A stretch of 37,376 bases of DNA from Pseudomonas fuscovaginae SE-1 (lineage in GTDB: Bacteria > Pseudomonadota > Gammaproteobacteria > Pseudomonadales > Pseudomonadaceae). The position numbers and the translations under genes are program-made. The notes under the pieces are model-generated. The model was given only the letters and a program-made list of their open reading frames with translations, was not told the DNA's origin and made no database searches. Positions 25,818-33,515 of the stretch are shown here, piece after piece (within the stretch, counting starts at the first letter, position 1; the number at the start of each line of letters is the position of its first letter). The stretch is taken from assembly GCF_000364705.1 (NCBI RefSeq), contig NZ_AQOH01000035.1, positions 1 through 37,376 of the forward strand, written 5' to 3'.

Positions 25818-27005
25818 TTAGTCGAGCGGAACATCGGGAACCCGATGCACCACGAGGGGGCCCTGCGCCACTTCCACCCGATTACGACCCTTGTCCTTGG
25901 CTCCGTACAGCGCCTCGTCCGCCAGCGACAGCAACCGTGACAACTCGTACCCATTCTCGCATGTCGTCACCACCCCGATACTCACGCTGAGCAGGCCCGG
26001 CTCCAGCAAGGTCAGCGCGGCAAACTCGCGGCGGATGCGTTGCGCCACGTCAATGGCCTCGGTTTCGCCGCATTCCAGCAGGCAGGCGAACTCCTCCCCG
26101 CCGATGCGTCCGAACACGTCCTTTTCGTGCAGCGCCCGGCTCATGACCCGGCTGAAGGCGATCAGCGCCTGATCGCCCATGGCGTGGCCGAAGGTATCGT
26201 TCAGTCGTTTGAAATGGTCGAGATCGCAGAGCAATAGCGCCGCCACCGCCTTCCGTCGCTTGCAGGCTTGCAGTCGGCGTTCTCCCCGATCCATGAATGC
26301 ACGGCGGTTGCCGACGCCGGTCAGGGCATCGCTGTAGGCGGCCGCCTTGAAGCGAAGCTCGGCACGCTCCTTGACCATCGCCAGGGTCATGTAGGCAATG
26401 CCGATCACGTAGACCATGGCCTCGAACAGCAGCAACGAAAAAAATGACGTGCCCTTGCCGGTATCGGTCAGTGTCTGGTCCAGCCCCAGGCCGGTGTCGT
26501 AGAACGCCCGGATGTAATAGAACACCGTGTGCAGCAGAGTCAGGAAAAAGGCTGGCAGGTAGGAGACTTCGAGACTTTTCTGGCTGCGCCAGAACTCCAG
26601 CACCGTGACCGATCCGTAGACGGCAGTCAGCAGCGAGTAGGCGGTGACCCGCATGCTGAGCGACTCCATGAAAGCGGGCACCAGGCACAGGGCCAGCCAG
26701 GCCCCCGCACCGGCCAGCATGCCTGGCAGCGACGGCGCCCGTCCGGCCAGTATCCGCATCGCCGTCCAGTTCATCGCGGCGCTCAGCAACAGCACGACAT
26801 TGCCCAGCACCAGGGGCACGAAGTCGATACCCATGCCCCGCAGGCTCACCAGCACCATGCCCAGCGAAGCCAGCAGCATCGTGCCGGCCAGATAGGCGAG
26901 CGGTCGTTCGCGGGTTTCACGGCTCCAGGCGTGCAGGGTCAACAGGCCCATCACGCAGAAAATGAGCACCGACACGATGAGCAGGGTCGGGATGTGAAGC
27001 GTCAT
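25818..27005 (-). CDS. Membrane diguanylate cyclase (GGDEF)
   Basis: A 395-residue protein: about six to seven transmembrane helices in residues 5-210, then a GGDEF domain (about 222-385) with DALTGVGNRRAF, DLDHFKRLNDTFGH and the active-site motif GGEEF (302-306). GGEEF is competent in known cyclases, so c-di-GMP synthesis is likely. The inhibitory RxxD site is absent: the equivalent position reads HEKD. The membrane part resembles no named sensor domain that I can identify. AAGGAG lies 9 nt before the ATG. It is downstream of the LRR and GGDEF-EAL genes on the same strand (121-nt gap) and convergent with the mag operon. Confidence 0.9.
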   Translation of the reverse strand: MTLHIPTLLIVSVLIFCVMGLLTLHAWSRETRERPLAYLAGTMLLASLGMVLVSLRGMGIDFVPLVLGNVVLLLSAAMNWTAMRILAGRAPSLPGMLAGAGAWLALCLVPAFMESLSMRVTAYSLLTAVYGSVTVLEFWRSQKSLEVSYLPAFFLTLLHTVFYYIRAFYDTGLGLDQTLTDTGKGTSFFSLLLFEAMVYVIGIAYMTLAMVKERAELRFKAAAYSDALTGVGNRRAFMDRGERRLQACKRRKAVAALLLCDLDHFKRLNDTFGHAMGDQALIAFSRVMSRALHEKDVFGRIGGEEFACLLECGETEAIDVAQRIRREFAALTLLEPGLLSVSIGVVTTCENGYELSRLLSLADEALYGAKDKGRNRVEVAQGPLVVHRVPDVPLD

Positions 27006-27056
27006 CTACTGAAGCTCCTTTACCTGGCGCCCAGAGGGTCTTATGGCTAAAGGATG

Positions 27057-27075
27057 GCAACTGTACCTCAGTTGC
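27057..27075. other. Hairpin between the LRR and GGDEF genes
   Basis: GCAACTG (27057-27063) and CAGTTGC (27069-27075) form a perfect 7-bp stem with a 5-nt loop in the 121-nt gap. No T-run follows on either strand, so it is not a clear terminator; an operator is possible. Confidence 0.4.
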
Positions 27076-27126
27076 TGCGTGGTTTACCGCACTCCTTGAC
27101 GGCGCCTGCCGGAGACTGGCCGAGCT

Positions 27127-28611
27127 TCAGATGCCAGGTCCGGTGACTCGCGCCGGCAGCCTGGCCAGACGATCCCAGCCGTCGGCATCGATCCCGGAGC
27201 AGTTCTGCAACGACAGCTCCTCCAGTGGCAAGCGCTCCAGCGCAGGTACCACGGCCGAAGTGATCCGCGATTCTCCCGTGCTCGCCGTGAGCGTCAGGCT
27301 GCGTAGCGGCAGATGGACAAGTTGGGCGACGCCTGCGTCGGTAAGCCAGGGGCTTTCATACAGGCCCAGACGTCGCAAGGGCAGGTCGACCAGACAGGCC
27401 AGGTCGGTGTCACGCAGTTCCAGGCCGCCGATCTCGAGCTCTTCCAATGGCAGGCCCAGTTCGACCAGCGTCCGCAGCGCCTTGCCGTCGACGCCATTGC
27501 AGAAGTTGAGGTTCAGCCGTTTCAGCGGCAGGCCGGCCAGTTGCTTCAGTTCCCTGCCGGTGATGTCGTTCAGGGAAAGATCCAGCGACTCCAGCGCCAG
27601 GCCACGCAGGTCGCTCAGGATATCAGCGCTGATGCCCTGTACATCGCCGAGCCCCAGCCGCTTGAGCGGGAATGCATGCAGGGTATCGAGCCGCTCGATC
27701 ATCGCCTGCGAAGCCTTCAGGTCCAGGTCGATGAGCGGCATGCCTTCCAGCTTGGCAATATCCTCCTCGCTGACATAGGCGGACTGCAGGGACAGCCGTT
27801 CGAGCGGCAGCCCGCGAATGGCCTGCAAGGTGGTCTCGTTCGCGTAGCAATGATCGAGGCTCAGCGAGCGCAAGGCTGTCAGGCTGCGCAGCCAATCCGG
27901 GTTCTGCAGTAGGGCGAGACGTCCCCAGCCAAGCGACAGGTGTTCGAGTGGGTGTCTGGACACAAGGGCCATGCCGCGGGAAGTGAGTTGCTCGATGCGC
28001 TCCAGTTCCAGGGAGCGCAACTGCAGGTGCGACAGTGCGAGCAGGCCGTCGTCGGTGATTTCATCGCAACGGTTCAGCGACAGTTCCTGCAGTGCGCTGT
28101 TATCGAGTTGCCGAAGGAACGTGTCGTCGAAGTCATCACCGTGGGTTGTCAGCTTCAGCCGACGCAGCCGCTCGGCCGACGGCAGGCAGGTCTCGTTGTC
28201 CGTACGGGAAAAACCGCTGATCTCCAGGGTCTCCAGGGCCAGGGCGGGCAGGCGTCGCCAGAGTTCCTGGTCGCAACTGAAGTTCGGGGCATGGAGTACC
28301 AGTGTGCGCAGCGGCAGCCCGGCCAGGGCATCCAGCCACTCCGGTTCGGCATCGCTCAGCGCCAGGCGATCGACCGGCAGACCGCGCAGTTGCGGCAGCC
28401 AGGCCCTGGGCCGGTTGGTGTGGGGTTTGGCGTGCCGCTCGGCGATCACCTCAAGAGCGGCCGGATCGCCCAGGCCGGCGGCAACCTGCAGGCCATCCAG
28501 GGCCACGTCGGCGGTGTCGAGCAGGTCGCGATAAAGTGCGGCACGCAGTGCGACATCGTCGGGGGCGGCGGCAAGTCGGTCCAGCAGGGCCTTGCGGTTG
28601 GGATTCAGCAC
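27127..28611 (-). CDS. Leucine-rich repeat protein
   Basis: A 494-residue cytoplasmic protein without signal peptide or membrane segment. Residues about 4-28 (RKALLDRLAAAPDDVALRAA) resemble the short 'repeat-companion' domain found before LRR arrays in other bacteria. From about 75 on there are roughly 16 LRRs of 22-26 residues of the type LPLERLSLQ...L..L.g, with cysteine-containing variants (LSLNRCDEITDDGLLAL) like those of the RNase-inhibitor class. The start is a GTG at 28611 that shares bases with the stop of the GGDEF-EAL gene (GTGCTGA), indicating translational coupling. An earlier start would lie wholly inside that gene. LRRs bind proteins, so a partner is likely; the GGDEF-EAL protein is the first candidate. 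Confidence 0.8.
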   Translation of the reverse strand: MLNPNRKALLDRLAAAPDDVALRAALYRDLLDTADVALDGLQVAAGLGDPAALEVIAERHAKPHTNRPRAWLPQLRGLPVDRLALSDAEPEWLDALAGLPLRTLVLHAPNFSCDQELWRRLPALALETLEISGFSRTDNETCLPSAERLRRLKLTTHGDDFDDTFLRQLDNSALQELSLNRCDEITDDGLLALSHLQLRSLELERIEQLTSRGMALVSRHPLEHLSLGWGRLALLQNPDWLRSLTALRSLSLDHCYANETTLQAIRGLPLERLSLQSAYVSEEDIAKLEGMPLIDLDLKASQAMIERLDTLHAFPLKRLGLGDVQGISADILSDLRGLALESLDLSLNDITGRELKQLAGLPLKRLNLNFCNGVDGKALRTLVELGLPLEELEIGGLELRDTDLACLVDLPLRRLGLYESPWLTDAGVAQLVHLPLRSLTLTASTGESRITSAVVPALERLPLEELSLQNCSGIDADGWDRLARLPARVTGPGI

Positions 28612-30551
28612 TGGGCACGTTCCGTCGTATTTTCCTGGTCGAGCCAGGCTTGGACCGATGCCGGCGACATCGGTTTGGAATAGAAGTAGCCCTGGACCAG
28701 CGAGCAGCCGAGGCTGGCCAGGGCGTCCAGCTCGTGGCGGGTCTCCACGCCTTCGACAATGCAATCGAGCTGCATGTCCAGGCTCAACGCCACCAGCGAT
28801 TTGACGATCTTGTAGCTGGCCGGTTTCTCATGCAAGCCGGTGACGAAGCTGCGGTCGATCTTGATCTTGGTGAAGGCCAGCGAGTGCAGTTGGCTGAGGC
28901 TGGAGTAGCCGGTGCCGAAGTCGTCGAGGGAGATGCCACAGCCCAGCCGGCGGAAGCCGTCGATGGTCCGCTGCACCTGGACGAGATCCTGCATGGTCGC
29001 TGTCTCGGTGATTTCCAGGTCCAGTCGCCGGGGATCGAAACCGCTCGTCACGATCACCTCGACGATCTGCTGCGCCACTTCGTCCGACGCGCAGTCGTGG
29101 GCCGAGAGGTTGAACGACAGGCGAATGTCGGCCGGCCAATCCTTGGCGGTCGCCAGCGCCTTGCGCAACAGGGGCGGGGTCAGGCGGTTGATCAGGCCGA
29201 TCCGCTCGGCCACCGGGATGAACCGGTAGGGAGAAACGTCGCCCAGCTTGGAGTTGTGCCAGCGTGCCAGTGCTTCGAAGGACACGGTACGCCCGGTGCG
29301 CAGGTCGATCACCGGCTGATACACCAGGTGGAACTCCTGCTCGATGTCCGCTCGGCGCAGAGCCTGCTCCGTCACGCCTTCATGCAGCAGTTGCTGGTGG
29401 TGGCTGGCAGTGAACATCGACAACGCCCCGCGGTTGGTACGCTTGCTGTGGTAGAGCGCATAGTCGGCGTACTCGAACGCCTCGATGGCATTGGTCGCCA
29501 TGTCCGGGAAGGTCGCGATGCCCAGGGAGCCGCCGATCTGCACCGGCAGGTCGGTGAGCAGGAACGGTGTGGCCAGAGCGTCGCAGACCCGTTGGCCGAA
29601 GGCCGCCAGCGCCTGGTCATTGGTATCGTTGGCCAGGATCAGGGCAAACTCGTCGCCGCCCAGGCGCGCCAAGTGCATGTTGTCTTCCAGCAGGCTGTTC
29701 AGGCGCTGCCCCACCTGAGCCAGCAGGCGGTCGCCGACGCTGTGGCCGAACTGGTCGTTGACCGGCTTGAAACCGTCGAGGTCGATGATCCCCACGGCCA
29801 GGCGCGTGCCGCTGGCCTCGGCGTTGGCCATCTCGCGGTCGAGGGTGCTGAAGAACTGCCGGCGGTTGGGCAGCCCGGTCAGGCTGTCCTCGTTCGCCAG
29901 CTTGAGGTTTTCGTCACTCAACTGCTCGGCCTTGGCCTGGGCGTCGACCAGCCGGGTGAAGGCCCGGTAGTGGTTGTTGAGGATCACCAGCATGGTCATG
30001 GACACCAGCAGCACGTTCAGCGCCGTGGCTGTAAAGGCGGCGTTGCCCATGCTGGAGAAAAACACCACGAACACCAGGTTGACGATCAGCGCCGTGCTCT
30101 GCGCTGCCGGGCGCAAGTGCATCATGCTGAAGATCACGCCGATGACGGTGATCGCCATGTAGAAGGCAACGTGGGATTGCGCGTAGATGTCGCCATAGGG
30201 AAACAGCGCCAGTGACCAGAAGGTGAAGGCCGTGGCAATCGGCGGAGCCAGGAGATTGGTCCGCACCAGGGCACGGGCGATCAGTTCGGGCGCTGGCGGA
30301 TGATGCCGCATGCGCCACCACATGCCGCCGCGGATGCCGCAGATCAGGGTCATGGCCATCGGGATGTAGAACACCAGCCAGTCTGGCGCATTGTCCAGGT
30401 GGGTCATGACCAGCGCCCAGGTGTTCACGATCAGGATGAAGTACATCAGCGGCAACTGACGCGACAGCGCGACGTACTGGGCCCTGAGCAGCCTTGGATT
30501 ATCCAGGGGGGGGCTGATGAGTTTTCGGAGTTTCTTGAATAGGCCAGTCAT
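28605..30551 (-). CDS. Membrane GGDEF-EAL protein (c-di-GMP turnover)
   Basis: A 648-residue inner-membrane protein. Residues about 33-195 hold about six hydrophobic helices, followed by a short coiled linker (FTRLVDAQAKAEQLSDENLK). The GGDEF domain has GGDEF intact (298-302), DSLTGLPNRR and DLDGFKPVNDQFGH, and no RxxD inhibitory site. The EAL domain has EAL (426-428), NLSAHD (481), LEITET, DDFGTG (543-548), KIDRSF, VEGVET and QGYFYSKP. All metal-binding and catalytic phosphodiesterase residues appear present. It could therefore make and degrade c-di-GMP; net activity cannot be told. Its stop overlaps the LRR gene start. Confidence 0.92.
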   Translation of the reverse strand: MTGLFKKLRKLISPPLDNPRLLRAQYVALSRQLPLMYFILIVNTWALVMTHLDNAPDWLVFYIPMAMTLICGIRGGMWWRMRHHPPAPELIARALVRTNLLAPPIATAFTFWSLALFPYGDIYAQSHVAFYMAITVIGVIFSMMHLRPAAQSTALIVNLVFVVFFSSMGNAAFTATALNVLLVSMTMLVILNNHYRAFTRLVDAQAKAEQLSDENLKLANEDSLTGLPNRRQFFSTLDREMANAEASGTRLAVGIIDLDGFKPVNDQFGHSVGDRLLAQVGQRLNSLLEDNMHLARLGGDEFALILANDTNDQALAAFGQRVCDALATPFLLTDLPVQIGGSLGIATFPDMATNAIEAFEYADYALYHSKRTNRGALSMFTASHHQQLLHEGVTEQALRRADIEQEFHLVYQPVIDLRTGRTVSFEALARWHNSKLGDVSPYRFIPVAERIGLINRLTPPLLRKALATAKDWPADIRLSFNLSAHDCASDEVAQQIVEVIVTSGFDPRRLDLEITETATMQDLVQVQRTIDGFRRLGCGISLDDFGTGYSSLSQLHSLAFTKIKIDRSFVTGLHEKPASYKIVKSLVALSLDMQLDCIVEGVETRHELDALASLGCSLVQGYFYSKPMSPASVQAWLDQENTTERAQC

Positions 30552-30779
30552 TATCTCGAGAGCCTCTGTGGCCGTGGTCGATACAGCTCCCTCTGCCTGA
30601 GGGCGGCCTGGTACATGCCGCGTCAGGTTGCTCAGGCGACCGCAGGCCGATCTGTGCCGGCTGTTCCCTTTGTTTCGGCTGGGCGGGCGAGTTCTGGAGG
30701 GGGCGGCGTGGCTTTTGGCTGGTTTAGCGAATGAGAGGCGATCAACGGCGCTGCCGGGTCTCGCAAAATGTCGGGCATT

Positions 30780-30803
30780 AAAAAGCCGGCTTGTGGCCGG
30801 CTT
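30780..30803 (-). terminator. Intrinsic terminator (minus strand)
   Basis: AAGCCGGC (30783-30790), loop TTGTG, GCCGGCTT (30796-30803). Read on the minus strand, a GC-rich 8-bp stem is followed by five T (complement of 30780-30784). It ends whatever is transcribed leftwards through 30804-31044, either the repressor mRNA or a separate small RNA. Confidence 0.8.
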
Positions 30804-30884
30804 CTCGGGGACGGGTTTGGCTCATTTTTGGTAAGCCTCGCCCGCCTTCAAAAGGTACATGCGCAAAGGCGATGTCTGGTCGGG

Positions 30885-30978
30885 AGACCCTGTGCGGCAG
30901 TCTTGCACAGGGTCTGTGGCAGGCTGACCCGCTTTCGGGGGACGCTGCCAAAATGTGGGGCGCAGGATACCCACATTT
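30885..30978 (-). ncRNA. Candidate structured small RNA or long 3' UTR
   Basis: Two perfect stems lie in tandem (30885-30895 with 30905-30915, 11 bp; 30951-30959 with 30970-30978, 9 bp), with a small CCCG/CGGG hairpin between them. An intrinsic terminator follows downstream on the minus strand. I do not recognise it as RsmX/Y/Z (no repeated GGA), 6S, tmRNA or any known Pseudomonas sRNA. Boundaries and even the existence of a separate transcript are inferred. Confidence 0.3.
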
Positions 30979-31044
30979 GCGACATATGCCCAGCGAAAAC
31001 CGCCATGCAGAGCTGTCGTTTTCAGATAAACCAACATTTCGACA

Positions 31045-31797
31045 CTATTTGCTGGGCACCGGTGGGCGGCGCTTGTTCAAGGTCGACCACCAGAACACCC
31101 AGCCGAGGATCCGAATGCCCTGGCGTTCGATCTGTTCGGCGCTGAAGATCTCGTCGGGGTATTCGTCGTTGTTGTGGCTGCGTAGCCGCAACGCGCCCGC
31201 CGGCAGGCGGTAGACGTATTTCACCCGGAGCATGCCGTCGTGTTCCAGGGCATAGATTTCACCGTCCACCACCTGGGTCAGGCTGCGGTCGATGGCGATG
31301 GTGGAGCCGTCCTCGATTTTCTCGGCCATGCCGTTACCGGTCATCGGTGCGCAGATGGCCTTGTCCGGGTCGACGCCCATGGCCTGCAGGATCCGATACG
31401 GCAGGCGCACCTTGCGGCCGGGGATCGCGCTGACCTGGGTCTGTTTGGAACCCGGTCCCGTCGGGGTTTCCTTGTACAGCGGAACCTGGACATCGTTGCG
31501 TTCGGTGGCGGCCAGGTCGTCGCGGGCCGAGTAGTGTTCGCCGGCCCCTGGCCGCAGGGCGTCGGCCTCTGCCTCAGCGGCAGAAGCACCGGGGTGTTTC
31601 GGACCCTCGCCCGTTCGTAGCCAACGGCTGTTGACGCACAACAACTCCGCTATCTCATCCATGCGGGCCATGGGGATGCCACGCTTGAACCAGTTATTGA
31701 CGTGCTGCGGCGTCACCTGCCGATTGGCAGCGAAGTCCGAAGCGGAAAGATGGCACTCCCGCAGGAGCGCTCTTAAGCGATCACCTGATGTATTCAT
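31045..31797 (-). CDS. CI/LexA-like repressor (XRE HTH + S24 domain) lacking the catalytic serine
   Basis: A 250-residue protein. The N-terminal HTH (about 6-60) reads ALLRECHLSASDFAANRQVT and PQHVNNWFKRGIP. A polar linker (about 75-105) is followed by a C-terminal S24 fold: MTGNGMAEKIEDGSTIAID, then DGMLRVKYVYR and ILGWVFWWS. In self-cleaving repressors the first motif is GDSM; here the serine is G156, encoded by GGC (31332-31330). K193 is 37 residues on, exactly the LexA Ser-Lys spacing. It should therefore not autocleave. I chose the ATG at 31797 because MNTSGDRLRALLRE is the natural HTH start, although the ribosome site is poor. It stands alone, not beside prophage genes. Confidence 0.85.
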   Translation of the reverse strand: MNTSGDRLRALLRECHLSASDFAANRQVTPQHVNNWFKRGIPMARMDEIAELLCVNSRWLRTGEGPKHPGASAAEAEADALRPGAGEHYSARDDLAATERNDVQVPLYKETPTGPGSKQTQVSAIPGRKVRLPYRILQAMGVDPDKAICAPMTGNGMAEKIEDGSTIAIDRSLTQVVDGEIYALEHDGMLRVKYVYRLPAGALRLRSHNNDEYPDEIFSAEQIERQGIRILGWVFWWSTLNKRRPPVPSK

Positions 31798-31860
31798 GAA
31801 CACAGAGTTTACTGGCGTGCCACACCTGTTTAAATAAACGAGATGTTCAAAAATAGCGCT

Positions 31861-31887
31861 CAAAATCACACAATGTGATTGATTTTG
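31861..31887. promoter_or_regulatory. Nested palindrome upstream of the repressor gene (candidate operator)
   Basis: CAAAATCA (31861-31868) and TGATTTTG (31880-31887) are an 8-bp dyad with 11-nt spacing. Inside it AATCACA (31864-31870) and TGTGATT (31874-31880) form another with 3-nt spacing. It lies 64 nt upstream of the repressor ATG in AT-rich DNA, fitting an autoregulatory operator. Confidence 0.5.
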
Positions 31888-31972
31888 TTGACTATTCCTA
31901 CTCTTGTGCATGGGCGCCCGTTTCGCACTGTTTAGTCATTAAACGCCCTGTTTGTCCCGGGGTAAACGGGCA

Positions 31973-31998
31973 TAAAAAAACCCCGGCGGACCGGGGTT
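31973..31998 (-). terminator. Intrinsic terminator of ppa
   Basis: Stem AACCCCGG with CCGGGGTT (loop CGGA, 31979-31998) followed on the minus strand by seven T (complement of 31974-31980), 29 nt past the ppa stop. A textbook rho-independent terminator. Confidence 0.92.
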
Positions 31999-32026
31999 CT
32001 TCAGCAGCGCTTGTCAGCAGGGCGAA

Positions 32027-32554
32027 TCAGCCCTTGAAGGCGGCAACCGACTTGGTGATTTCGGCGCGGGCAGCGTCAGCATTGCCCCAGCCTTCGATCT
32101 TGACCCACTTGCCTTTCTCGAGATCCTTGTAGTTCTCGAAGAAGTGCTTGATCTGCTCCAGCAGCAGGGCTGGCAGGTCGGTGTATTCCTTCACGTCGAC
32201 GTACAGCTGGGACAGCTTGTCGTGAGGAACCGCGATCACCTTGGCATCGCCACCGCCGTCGTCGGTCATGTGCAGGATGCCGACCGGACGGGCACGGATC
32301 ACCGAACCTGGAGCGACCGGGTAAGGGGTCACGACCAGCACGTCGAGCGGATCACCGTCGTCGGCCAGGGTGTTGGGGATGAAACCGTAGTTGGCCGGGT
32401 AGAACATCGGGGTGGCCATGAAACGGTCAACGAACAGGCAGTCGCTGTCTTTGTCGATTTCGTATTTGATCGGCGCGTGGTTGGCCGGGATTTCGATCGC
32501 GACGTAGATGTCGTTCGGCAGGTCTTTACCAGCCGGAATCTTGCTGTAGCTCAT
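32027..32554 (-). CDS. ppa: Inorganic pyrophosphatase
   Basis: A 175-residue soluble family I pyrophosphatase that hydrolyses PPi and pulls biosynthetic reactions forward. Motifs: [14 protein letters not shown], the core [10 protein letters not shown] (metal-binding aspartates), and [16 protein letters not shown]. The length equals that of E. coli Ppa. It is transcribed alone, from a TATAAT promoter about 60 nt upstream to the terminator at 31973-31998. Codon choice is strongly biased, as expected of a highly expressed gene. Confidence 0.97.
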   Translation of the reverse strand: MSYSKIPAGKDLPNDIYVAIEIPANHAPIKYEIDKDSDCLFVDRFMATPMFYPANYGFIPNTLADDGDPLDVLVVTPYPVAPGSVIRARPVGILHMTDDGGGDAKVIAVPHDKLSQLYVDVKEYTDLPALLLEQIKHFFENYKDLEKGKWVKIEGWGNADAARAEITKSVAAFKG

Positions 32555-32615
32555 TGGGCGATGCCCCCGTTAGTGGACCAGGAAACCTGGTTGGATTGAC
32601 CAAAAAGTGGCGGCG

Positions 32616-32645
32616 ATTATAGGCACATTCCGGGGTGGATGCCAC
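32616..32645 (-). promoter_or_regulatory. Promoter of ppa
   Basis: Minus-strand consensus -10 TATAAT (32621-32616), 18-nt spacer, -35 GTGGCA (32645-32640, four of six consensus bases). It gives a leader of about 55 nt before the ppa ATG at 32554. Confidence 0.7.
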
Positions 32646-32698
32646 GTGTCGCAGGACGTGCGGAGAGTCTGGCACAGGGTGGAACGGCAAATGCCGGA

Positions 32699-33511
32699 TC
32701 AGTCCGCGGCCTGGTAGCGTGGGTCGTGCGCCTGCAGGTGGCGCAGTCGCGCCAGCGGGTCCTGGCGGTAGAACGCGCGCAGTTGCTCGTAGACTTTGGG
32801 ATAGGCCGTGTCCAGTAAATCCGGGGCACTGAAGAAGTATTCGCTGGTCACCGCGAAGAACTCCGCCGGGTTTTCCGCAGCATAGGGATCGATGGCGGTT
32901 TCGGCATCGGGGTCGCGGTCCAACTGGCGGTTGAGGTCGTCATAGGCGTGTTGCATCGCCTGGGCCCAGTCGCCGACCCGCATGTCGCCGTGCAACGGCG
33001 GCAGACCGTTGGCATCGCCATTGAGCATGTCGAGCTTGTGCGCCAACTCGTGGATCACCAGGTTGTAGCCTTCCCAGGCACCACTGGCGAGCACGCCGGG
33101 CCAGGCGAGAATGACCGGGCCACGGTGCCAGGCTTCGCCGCTGTGCTCGGCGTCCCACTCGTGCTCCACGCCCGCGGCATCGCGATGGCGTTGCGGGCTG
33201 AGGAAGTCATCCGGGTACAGCACGATTTCATGGAAGCCCGAATACCACGCCAGGTCGCCCAGGTGCAGCAACGGCAACTGCGCCTGGGCCGCCAGCAGCA
33301 GTCGACTGTACTGATCCAGCTCGACGCCCGGCAGGGCACTGAGGTGCTTGTCGGCGAGGAACAGCACGCTGTGCTCCAGCAACCAGCGGTCCTCGGCCTC
33401 GCTCAGGCCGTCGAGAAAACTCAGGTGCTCGCGCACCCGTTGCCAGGTTTCGTCGGCAACGGGATGGCGGGCGAGGGTTCGGCGGCGGCGCCAAGCGCTC
33501 AGCGACCACAC
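32699..33511 (-). CDS. mtfA: Zinc-dependent peptidase, MtfA family
   Basis: A 270-residue cytoplasmic protein with the gluzincin motif HELAH (154-158, NLVIHELAHKLDMLNGDANG) and a downstream ENPAEFFAVTSEYFF segment that supplies the third zinc ligand. In E. coli, MtfA binds the repressor Mlc and has peptidase activity; whether that partner exists here is not visible. I chose the GTG at 33511 (MWSLSAWRRRR, the usual start), 5 nt after the dedA-family stop. The in-frame extension upstream lies within that gene. The pair is probably cotranscribed. Confidence 0.9.
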   Translation of the reverse strand: MWSLSAWRRRRTLARHPVADETWQRVREHLSFLDGLSEAEDRWLLEHSVLFLADKHLSALPGVELDQYSRLLLAAQAQLPLLHLGDLAWYSGFHEIVLYPDDFLSPQRHRDAAGVEHEWDAEHSGEAWHRGPVILAWPGVLASGAWEGYNLVIHELAHKLDMLNGDANGLPPLHGDMRVGDWAQAMQHAYDDLNRQLDRDPDAETAIDPYAAENPAEFFAVTSEYFFSAPDLLDTAYPKVYEQLRAFYRQDPLARLRHLQAHDPRYQAAD

Positions 33512-33515
33512 GGGC

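Larger units (their letters stand above)
30552..31044. other. 493-nt gap: intrinsic terminator and strongly paired region
   Basis: No gene that I can support. From left to right: about 230 nt without marked features upstream of the GGDEF-EAL gene, then a minus-strand terminator (30780-30803), then three inverted repeats. These are 30885-30915 (11-bp perfect), CCCG/CGGG around 30928-30939, and 30951-30978 (9-bp perfect). A 71-codon minus-strand frame (31037-30822) ends 18 nt before the terminator, but its composition is poor and it runs through the hairpins. Confidence 0.6.

Noticed and set aside
28302..30215. A 637-codon plus-strand open frame opposite the GGDEF-EAL gene
   Set aside because: Antisense shadow rich in R, G, H and Q; the minus strand has all GGDEF and EAL motifs.
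30822..31037. A 71-codon minus-strand frame ending 18 nt before an intrinsic terminator
   Set aside because: The position is tempting, but it runs through two perfect hairpins, has no good ribosome site and no recognisable sequence; the RNA structure explains the region better.
31045..31797. Prophage or tailocin repressor (PrtR-like) marking a phage region
   Set aside because: The fold fits, but neighbours are ppa and c-di-GMP genes; no phage structural, lysis or integration genes and no attachment repeats are visible.
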